DNA of 64,000 bases from positions 2,305,001 to 2,369,000 of the forward strand of contig CP031740.1 of assembly GCA_022701275.1 (NCBI GenBank), given 5' to 3'. The position numbers were made by a program, and so were the translations under genes. This stretch comes from Microcoleus vaginatus PCC 9802. GTDB lineage: Bacteria > Cyanobacteriota > Cyanobacteriia > Cyanobacteriales > Microcoleaceae. Below the pieces are notes generated by a model. That model saw only the letters and a program-made list of their open reading frames with translations, searched no databases and was not told where the DNA came from. Positions 45,261-52,900 of the stretch are shown here, piece after piece (position 1 is the stretch's first letter; each line of letters starts with the position of its first letter).

Positions 45261-46079
45261 ATGCAACTCACTCTAGATTCTGATTTTTCAGACGAGTGCT
45301 GGCAACCCCCAGAAGCGGAATTTCAGCCGCTTCTGGACTTCGAGAACGAAATTCTCGACCAAGCACCCTATAACGATATTTCACTCCTTACCCAGCGGAT
45401 CAAGCGCAGTTTTCTCGACTACGTGCGCCAAGGCATCATGCTTGACGCCGTGCGCCGTTACCGTCTCTATAAACGGCAATACCGCGACTTTGCCGAATAC
45501 TGCAAGCTCGCACTCGGGCGATCACACTTCTACTGCAAGCGCATAATTCAAGCGGCCCAAATCTGCCTGCACTTAATCAAATCCAAATTTAAAATCCTTC
45601 CGACCTCAGTTGCTCAAGCCTTGCCGTTGGTGAAATTTGCTCAAGTGGACGAGTACGGACAAACCCAATTAGAGGAAAAATGGCAGACCGTGCTTGACGG
45701 ACTCCCCCCGCAGTTAATCACAGCGGCCAAAATTCAAGAAGCCCTAGACGAGAACCCAGAGGACAGAGCCAAGCAAGTCCGCATTGGTGGCAAAGCCTAC
45801 CAACTGTTGCAACAGAAAGCACTAGCAGCAGGCATGGCAGTTAGTAAGTATCTCGAAATGCTTATTGGCGCTACCGAACCGCCCGACGATGAACCCGACG
45901 ACGTGGAGCCGACAGAACTGACACCCGAAAAAGAGGAAATTTGCGATCGGGCTGAAGCCTTCGCCCGTCGCCAAAAGCCAAAACGTGTAGCAGGTTTTGG
46001 GAGCAAGAATCTATCAACTTGCCCTCAAAAAGCTATCGGTTCCCCCATTAGATCGGACAAATCGTCCGACTCATCCTAG
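45261..46079 (+). CDS. ParB/KorB-like HTH protein
   Basis: The 272-residue protein has a helical DNA-binding-type middle (YRDFAEYCKLALGRSHFYCKRIIQ, then LPTSVAQALPLVKF) as in ParB/KorB-like or phage replication-partition proteins, and an acidic C-terminus. No cognate ParA is seen in the window. Similarity is from pattern only. Confidence 0.5.
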   Translation: MQLTLDSDFSDECWQPPEAEFQPLLDFENEILDQAPYNDISLLTQRIKRSFLDYVRQGIMLDAVRRYRLYKRQYRDFAEYCKLALGRSHFYCKRIIQAAQICLHLIKSKFKILPTSVAQALPLVKFAQVDEYGQTQLEEKWQTVLDGLPPQLITAAKIQEALDENPEDRAKQVRIGGKAYQLLQQKALAAGMAVSKYLEMLIGATEPPDDEPDDVEPTELTPEKEEICDRAEAFARRQKPKRVAGFGSKNLSTCPQKAIGSPIRSDKSSDSS

Positions 46080-46090
46080 TTTTTAAAAAA

Positions 46091-46582
46091 ATGACAAACG
46101 AAACAAACGAGGCTGCCAAATACCCGACTGTCAGGCCTGAAATTACAGCAGAGACAATCGCCCTCGACTGCCAACTCACCGATTTAATCCTTAAATGCCA
46201 AGGCAACGCCCGCGAGCTCGACGAACTAGCAGGAATGCTTGACGCCCACCTAAGGTGTTGCGAAGAAGCCCGGGATTCACTCATGGGATTTAACACCGAA
46301 CACCCGGAACCGTTAGACATGACAGATTTACCCGCCGACCAACAGCGGCTTATTTTAGAATCCGCAGTTTTCGGGGGATTAGCGATGCAAACATTGCAAA
46401 ATCTAACCGATAAAGACGTTGCATTTTTAATGGAACGACTATCGGAGGGAGTAAAAACAATTACGGGAAAACTGAACGATAAACAAGTGACGGAAAGCTT
46501 GCAAAATTACTTAGAGATGCACGAGCAAAATACAGTCAAATTAGTATTTTATTCGAGTATTCAGCCAGCCGACAACAACTAA
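46091..46582 (+). CDS. Hypothetical protein, 163 residues
   Basis: Soluble and acidic helical protein (ILKCQGNARELDELAGMLDAHL, ADQQRLILESAVFGGLAMQTLQNL). It follows the ParB-like gene by 11 bases. A hairpin (46591-46617) follows it. Function unknown. Confidence 0.6.
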   Translation: MTNETNEAAKYPTVRPEITAETIALDCQLTDLILKCQGNARELDELAGMLDAHLRCCEEARDSLMGFNTEHPEPLDMTDLPADQQRLILESAVFGGLAMQTLQNLTDKDVAFLMERLSEGVKTITGKLNDKQVTESLQNYLEMHEQNTVKLVFYSSIQPADNN

Positions 46583-46590
46583 AAAAAACA

Positions 46591-46617
46591 AGCGACTAAT
46601 TCATAACTTTAGTCGCT
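46591..46617. terminator. Inverted repeat AGCGACTAA ... TTAGTCGCT
   Basis: A 9-bp perfect stem with a nine-base loop follows the cargo gene. A poly-A run stands before it, so it could end transcription from either side, best on the minus strand. Confidence 0.55.
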
Positions 46618-46667
46618 CGCATCCAAGCTATCTGACTATTTCACCACAATTCATATACCAATCTATC

Positions 46668-46970
46668 ATGAAAACTCAATCCCAAAGCAAACGAGTCGCC
46701 GAGCTAATCGAATCAGCAAAGCAGCGATTCGGCGACTTTAGCGAAGCTAAAAAGCAAGAAATCTTCCTCACAATCAAAGAAGCCAAAGCACGGGGATTGC
46801 TGCGAAAACAGCCCCCCGACCGCTGCTTAAGTGAGTATGTCAACGCGGCGAATCATCTCCTAAGAAGCTACGCAACGGATGAATTCACCGCCGCACTCAA
46901 CCGCAACCTTGACTATATATACGTTTACGTCGCCCTCGTCAGTACCAACTCGATCACCGTTACCGCCTGA
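46668..46970 (+). CDS. Hypothetical protein, 100 residues
   Basis: Basic helical protein (SKRVAELIESAKQRFGDFSEAKKQEIFLTIKEAKARGLL) without membrane segment. It is the last cargo gene before the bridge-RNA region. Function unknown. Confidence 0.55.
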   Translation: MKTQSQSKRVAELIESAKQRFGDFSEAKKQEIFLTIKEAKARGLLRKQPPDRCLSEYVNAANHLLRSYATDEFTAALNRNLDYIYVYVALVSTNSITVTA

Positions 46971-46995
46971 CGAGCGCCGCTCGGAATCAGCGGCC

Positions 46996-47225
46996 GAAAC
47001 TCCCCTTAATAAGGGGAAGTCGCGGATCGATTCCAACCCGACCGCCGATTAAACAGGTTGTGGTTTAGGGCTTTCAGGGTGAACCAAGCTGTTATGGCTT
47101 TTTTTCGTTCATAAGCTCAGTCACAACCTAGTTAATTGTTTTATCTCGCGCACTTAGAAGCTTTAAGAGTGAAGTAGGCTCATTTTGTGGCCTTTGGGTG
47201 ATTCATAAGCTACTGCTGCGGGATT
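46996..47225 (+). ncRNA. Putative bridge RNA (two guide loops)
   Basis: An upstream hairpin (CCCCTT/AAGGGG, 47002-47016) is followed by two stem-loops of one design. Loop 1: outer stem 47056-47062 with 47122-47128, closing stem 47068-47073 with 47113-47118, left guide AGGGTGAAC (47076-47084), small hairpin, right guide TTTCGTTCA (47103-47111). Loop 2: outer stem 47147-47152 with 47214-47220 (one bulge), closing stem 47159-47163 with 47207-47211, left guide AGAGTGAA (47166-47173), hairpin AGGC/GCCT, right guide GATTCA (47200-47205). The guides match both halves of the reconstructed target (loop 1) and the two element ends (loop 2). The order target loop then donor loop agrees with IS621. Promoter and ends of the RNA are not determined. 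Confidence 0.85.
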
Positions 47226-47250
47226 TGGAAACCTCACCTACAAAAATTAA

Positions 47251-48486
47251 ATGCTGCAAATTATTGGGCTAGATATCAGTAAAGCCTCAGTTTCCGCTTG
47301 CCTAATTTTAGGAAAAGTGGACGAGCCAAAGGAATTTTACTATCACTACAACTTCCACAAATTCAACGCTACAGCGCATGGAATTTCAGAATTGCTCGCC
47401 CTAATCGGAGTCGAAAATTTAGCCAGCACGATCGCAATAATGGAGCCCACGGGCATCAATTACCAAATCCTTTGGGGAACCCAACTCGCCCGCGCCGGGG
47501 TAGAAGTGCGCTTAGTCGGTCACAAGGAATTAAGAAGTTTTCGCGAGCATCACCTATCGCTGCCGGACAAAGACGACGACGCCGACGCGCTGGCACTGGC
47601 GATTTATGGTTGGGATTATCAAACTAACCCACGTCGGTTTGTGCAAATGCGCGATCGCACAATCGTAGAGATTCGCCGCCTAGTCCTGCGGCTCGCGCAC
47701 CTCAACCGCATACAAAGCCCCATTATTAATAGGGCAAGGCAAGATTTGGCTTGGCAATTCCCAGAAGCGGCACTGATTAAATCGCTGCGGTCTGGCGAGA
47801 AAGTGCCGCTGCTTTGGGGATGGCTTTGCAGCCAGCGGCAGTCTGTAAAATACGATCTACTTTATGAGCGGTCGATCGGACTGGGAATCACGGATGAAGT
47901 CCGCCGCCACGCCGCCCGAATTTGCGATTTGCAGCGAGAAGAAATGGCGATCGAGTTTGAGCTTTCCAAATTGGTGGGCGAGGCGCAGTTCTTGCCCTAC
48001 CGCAAAGTTTTTGCCCGATTCGGTTTTGGTCGCAGAGTCGAGGCGCTGTTACTTTCCCAAATCTTCCCAATCGAAAATTATCTTGCTGCCGACGGCAAAC
48101 CCGATGTCAAAATTCGCACTGGTCGGCGATCGGGCAAACCTACCAAGCGGCATTTGTCTCTTCGGAGGTTTTGCAAAGCCCTGGGCTACGCGCCATCCCA
48201 GGAAAGTAGTGGCGACTTGCAAAAGTCTAAAGTTGTCGGCGGCAGTGATTTGTGCCGGAAAGCCTTATGGCAGTGGGTTTTTACTAGACTTGAAGTTCAA
48301 CGCTGCCGTATGGCTAACAACATCGGCGATCGGTTGGGGGAAATCATGGATGCAGAAAAACTCAGCGGCCGGCCGGTGCGACTTGTGCGATCGCGCGTGG
48401 CAGCAAAAGCAGTCAAGCTGCTGTTTAAAGAATTGGTTCGCGAGCTTGTTCGCTCCCAAAGCCCAAACCAAAAATTACTAGAGTGA
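47251..48486 (+). CDS. IS110-family DEDD recombinase
   Basis: 411 residues. The N-terminal RuvC-like DEDD domain has Asp8 in IIGLDISKAS, Glu65 in IMEPTGINY, and Asp109/Asp112 in DKDDDADALALA. The C-terminal Tnp domain shows FARFGFGRRVEALLLSQIF and APSQESSG, the latter with the probable Ser nucleophile. IS110 enzymes use a bridge RNA with one loop for target and one for donor. The gene follows such an RNA by about 25 bases and ends at the element's right boundary. The TGA stop is part of the GTGAA core, so it exists in the inserted state and would also exist in a circular form. Confidence 0.93.
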   Translation: MLQIIGLDISKASVSACLILGKVDEPKEFYYHYNFHKFNATAHGISELLALIGVENLASTIAIMEPTGINYQILWGTQLARAGVEVRLVGHKELRSFREHHLSLPDKDDDADALALAIYGWDYQTNPRRFVQMRDRTIVEIRRLVLRLAHLNRIQSPIINRARQDLAWQFPEAALIKSLRSGEKVPLLWGWLCSQRQSVKYDLLYERSIGLGITDEVRRHAARICDLQREEMAIEFELSKLVGEAQFLPYRKVFARFGFGRRVEALLLSQIFPIENYLAADGKPDVKIRTGRRSGKPTKRHLSLRRFCKALGYAPSQESSGDLQKSKVVGGSDLCRKALWQWVFTRLEVQRCRMANNIGDRLGEIMDAEKLSGRPVRLVRSRVAAKAVKLLFKELVRELVRSQSPNQKLLE

Positions 48487-48487
48487 A
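48483..48487. other. Right attachment core (GTGAA)
   Basis: The right junction reads ACTAGA-GTGAA-CGAAAC: element left, pirin right. 48480-48487 (AGAGTGAA) equals the left guide of loop 2 and 48484-48492 (TGAACGAAA) is complementary to the right guide of loop 1. Confidence 0.85.
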
Positions 48488-48949
48488 CGAAACTCCTGCA
48501 TCCTCCCACACAGGCAGCTCAGAAGCCGGATGATGCCGAAACCAGGGGTCGGTTTCTTCGTATTCCTCGGGAAGTGCTATCCAGGTTTGAATGCCATGCA
48601 GGATGGCTTCTTTGCTGCGCTCGTCGTCAGGCGTGCGTTCGGAGTGGACAATGCCTCGCCCTGCTGTCATCCAATTCACCGCACCGGGACGGATTTCTTG
48701 AACGCTGCCGACACTATCACGATGCAGCAAAACCCCTTCAAACAGGTAGGTGACGGTTGCTAAGTTGATGTGCGGGTGCGGCCTGACATCCACGCCCCGG
48801 CCGGGTGGAAACACCGCAGGGCCCAGATGGTCAAAAAAGATGAACGGGCCTACCAGTGCTAGAACGTCTGAGGGAAGCAAGCGACGGGCTTGGAATCCAC
48901 CCAAATCTTGAATGTGTGGCTCAATGAGATGCTGGATGGTATCCGTCAT
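48483..48949 (-). pseudogene. Pirin, N-terminal fragment
   Basis: Start ATG at 48949 (MTDTIQHLIEPHIQDLGG); the frame stays pirin-like to FTL at the core (Phe155) with the cupin metal-site motifs HPHINLATVTYLFEG and RGIVHSE. Beyond the core it runs into element DNA (VIFGLGFGSEQAREPIL) and stops. The C-terminal half is at 29036-29470. Confidence 0.93.
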
Positions 48950-49104
48950 AATGTTTATGAAGTTGCGATCGCTAATTGTCTATGTCAAAAGCGCATTATA
49001 CAAAAACCTATCCTGGTAGAGGGCGATCGCAATATCAGTGACTGGTCTAAACTTTCCCAATCGAAAGCTGTTGTAGAGTGTCGAGTTCTCAACGAGCTTT
49101 CTGC

Positions 49105-49320
49105 TTACGAGACGATGGAGAGTTCATCACTGACTTGAATCCGACCTTTGACCAGGGAGCGAATCAGACGATCGAGTGAGCCACGTTCTTCTTCACTGAT
49201 GGACTCATCAAGGATGGCGGCCATCATGCCGTAGCGGTCAGCTTTGGTAACGCGGTGAGTATCCGTGACAGTGGCAATTAATTCGTTGATAGCGCCGGGG
49301 AGAAGATTAACTGGAGACAT
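49105..49320 (-). CDS. Small conserved-type protein, 71 residues
   Basis: Helical soluble protein (LLPGAINELIATVTDTHRVTKADRYGMMAAILDESISEEERGSLDRLI) with the look of a small cyanobacterial family whose members begin similarly. Role unknown. It is between the pirin start and the large CHAT gene. Confidence 0.6.
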   Translation of the reverse strand: MSPVNLLPGAINELIATVTDTHRVTKADRYGMMAAILDESISEEERGSLDRLIRSLVKGRIQVSDELSIVS

Positions 49321-49912
49321 GGGATTATTTTGAACTCGACACCTTAATCATCTCGTGGTTTCTTCTAAGAGCAAGTGATGGTGCTGGTTTTTTTCCGTGA
49401 TAATACTGAAAATATTGGGTGAACCAAGTCCGTGTTACCAGTGATCGAAGTCACAACATTGAAACCAATGCAGCGGTGGAAAAATTACAACCCACCTTCC
49501 GCCCTTTGACTATCACACCGTGATAATTTTCGTCTTTCACGAGTCTGAACTTCCTGCTGTGCAAAAGTTTCAGACCTTCATAGGAAGAACTGCCCCTTCT
49601 TCAACTAATTCTCAACAAGTAACGACTGTTGACTTTTTATTTCCTCAAAATTGATGCAAACCTCATGGCTTGGGCAAAAATACCTGAATGTGAGAGTCAT
49701 ATCAAATCCGCCCATGATCGGAATTATTCATCTGTCTTCCCTTCCTCTGTATCCTCTGCGTCCTCTGTGGTTTAATCATTCCGATATAACCGGAATTGAT
49801 ATCCAAGGGCCGGACGTGGGGTGTAAGACACCAGAAAAATAATAATTTGGCACACTAAGTACGCAAGAGTAGGTATTAGGTCTCTTGACGACAGGAAATC
49901 AGCTTTTCCGAG
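49321..49912. other. Intergenic region
   Basis: About 590 bases without a convincing gene. A GGTTTCTTCTAAGA-type AT-rich part and a short plus frame (49651-49842) carry no family signal. Confidence 0.5.
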
Positions 49913-52900
49913 TTAACGTTTCTCTGCTTCGCCAATGAGGGTAAAAGCGGCCCAATCTACAGGATTAGGATGTTTGACCAATGTCACCAGCATGGCCTTC
50001 CGCAGCGCTTGGGCAATATCAGGCGTTAGCTGCATCTGCCGATAAAATTCCGCCATCAAGTCGGCTGTTGATTGGTCGGTTACTGACCACAGAGAAACTA
50101 CAACACTCGGAACGCCTGCTGCAATAAACGAGCGCGATAAACCAATGATGCCATCACCTGTAATACGACCGCGACCCGTATTGCAAGCACTCAAAACGAC
50201 GAGTTCGGCATTCAACCTCAAATTGAAAATTTCGCTAGCAGTGAGTAAACCACTGTCACCCTTGCTTGGAGCAAGTGCGATGACTCCAGGTACCCCCAAT
50301 CCCTCCACGTCATCCAGGATGCCGTGAGTTGCTAAATGCACGATGCGCGATCGCTCTATTTGCTGTAAAACTGCTAATTTTGTCGCTTTGTCGCCTGTAA
50401 GCGGTTCAGCATTCAAAAGCTGAGCAATCGCGATCGCCTCGGTTTCAGCGTGTGGGAGTGAGGACAGTTGTTGAGGAGGTTGGTTCGTCGTAAAGGCAAC
50501 ACTTGGCATGGTAGGATTCCCAACGACTAGCGCACCTTTTCCTGAAGCAAGCTGTTGCTGTTTCTTGGTTAAAGACAGCACTTGAATTGAAGGTGCTGTT
50601 AAAATAGTATGTTTTTCTATCAAGTAGTTTCCCGAACTATCTTGCAACGCCGCAAAGGGAACTAAGAACAAAGATTCATGAGGAATAAAGGTAATTCGCG
50701 ACGCTGGATCTTGAGGTAGAAGGTCAGCAATTGGTTCGATCAGTAGTTGATAAAGCTCTTGCAATGACGGGTATAAAAATCGTTGCTCGCCAATAGGCAT
50801 GGTTCCGGTGGGATTTGTAGCTGGTTGGGATAGCTGCTTGTTTTCCAGGCAACTGGGAATGAAGCAACGACCTTGAGTAATCAAGGCTTTTAATGAAGTT
50901 TGTTCCTCAACCAAACGTTTCAAACTGATGCGACGAAATTCTATTTTTCCGGTCGGCTGCATTACCCAGATATAAAGTTCTGAATCTTGCAGCTTTCTTT
51001 GGCCATCAGCTTCTCCAACTTCTTTGATAATCGAGTAAGAAACTAAAGTAGAATTTTGTTCTTTAGCAATTTGCTGAATTTCCTGGATGTCGAGCGGTTT
51101 TATTTGAGTTTCCGATGACTTTAGGGTAGCCTGTCCTGACTGGGAAGAAAAACGGTTGGTCAATAATCTAACAAAAGCTTGCGCCCGTCCCCGCTCTGTT
51201 ATTTCTAGCGCTTTCTTAGGCTGATTTTGATTAGCAAGCACTTCTTGCAATGTACTATAACTTGTTTCTTGGGTTTCAAAAATTGAAACTAAATTGAGGT
51301 CGTTATTTTCTAAATTTGACCGCAGAGATTCCCAAATTTCAATGGCTGAAAATAAAACTTTGATAGCTTCTGCTGGTTGCTTTGCTTTGTATAAAGCGTC
51401 ACCTAAATTTGTGAGTGCGCGGCCTTCAGCGTGGCGATCGCTCAGTTCTCTGGCAATGGCTAAACTTTGTTGGTGAGACTCAATCGCTTGACGATAATTT
51501 TTGACAGCATAGTAAGCAATTCCTAAATTCTCTAGAACACGACCTTGAACGAAACGATCGCCCAGTGCTGAGGCGATCGCTAAACTTTGTTTGTGATCAT
51601 CAATTGCTTTGGCATAATCGGTTAGGGAATAGTGTACTAATCCCAAATTGCTCAAAGCAAGAGCTTCGCCTCGGCGATCGCGCTGCTGTTTAGCGATCGC
51701 TAAACTTTGCTCTTGATATTCAACTGCCTTTTTATAGTCTTTTTGGGCATAGTAAAGTAATCCCAAATTTCTCAGAACACTGGCCTCTAAATCAGCGGAT
51801 TTTAGGGAATGCGCTACTTCCAAACTTTGCTGGTAGTATTCGATTGCTTTTTTATAATTGCCAATCGCGCCGTAAGCAGCCCCCAAACCAATAAAAGCTT
51901 GTCCCTTTCCCAATAAATCGGCCCTGGATTCAGCTTGTGCTAAGCGCTGCTGGTGGTAAGAAATTGCTTTTTCATAATCTCCGATCGCGTAGTAAGTCGC
52001 GCCTAGATTGTTGAGCGCGTAGCCTTCCCTAGCGGGATCGCGGGAGAGTCTCGCCAGCTCTAAATTTTGCTGGTAGCAGGCGATCGCTTTGCTGTAGTCT
52101 TTTGGCGCAGTCTGGAGAGGCAATCCTGGTTGCTGCCCCAGTAATTGTTCCTCAGTTAAGCATTGAGCGGCACTCGGTGTCAGGCTTGCTAAATTTTGCG
52201 GTTCGCGATTTCGATCGCCATTAAGCTGGCTCAATTGTTGAGCGGCAAGGGTATTAGGATTTCCTGGCTGTGTATTAGAGACTTGCACTGAGACAGGTAC
52301 AGTGGCTGCCGCAGTTGGTATTGCATCTGAGTTTGCAAGCGTTGGTACGAGTGGTGTGATGGTTGGGAGACGTAATGGTTCTGGCACGCCCCTTTCTGCG
52401 GGCAGCGTAGGAGCTAACCCAGAGGAAGGAAATTCTAATGGTTCTACCACGCCCATTTCTGGTGGCAGCGTGGGAGTTAACCCAAGGGTAGGGGTAGGAG
52501 TAGGAGTATCTGGTTGCGATACACCTGAGCCTAGAGGTGCGATCGCAGGGAATTGAATCGCAGGTGGTGCGAGTGCTGCGAGTGCTGGTGGTTCTGGGGG
52601 TACGCTGGGAGCATACCCACCACTCCCAAAGCCGAGACCTCGCCACATATCTAATGGTGGACTGCCCAAAACAAGGGTAGGATCGGTCAGAGATATTAAT
52701 CGGCTGCCACTGGTATCAATGCTGTTGGGGTCATTACTGCTAGTAGCGAGGCGAATCGTACCCTCATAGCTGAGGATAGTACCGGGAGCGATCGCGCCCA
52801 AGGCTTGCAAAGTGATGTTTCCATCTGGTATACCCATCGGAGCGACAGAGGTGAGGAAGCTGTTTTTGGCATTAATACTGCCATCAGAGCTAAGCAAATT

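Larger units (their letters stand above)
29466..48487 (+). mobile_element. 19-kb IS110-type element with phage/plasmid-like cargo
   Basis: The element is 19,017 bp when one core copy is counted and sits in the pirin gene. It carries roughly 25 cargo genes, an IS110-family recombinase whose last codon meets the right end, and a bridge-type RNA just upstream of that gene. No terminal inverted repeats and only a 5-bp shared core are seen, as in IS110-family integration. Cargo hints at phage origin (S74 spike, lysin-like and holin-like proteins), but no terminase, portal or major capsid protein is recognised. A tyrosine recombinase gene also occurs inside, away from both ends. Confidence 0.85.

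Noticed and set aside
29461-48482. Crossover placed at the TAG just left of GTGAA
   Set aside because: This also leaves pirin in frame, but then the left guides would be assigned crosswise and the right guide TTTCGTTCA would not abut the core. Placing the core in GTGAA satisfies all four guides.
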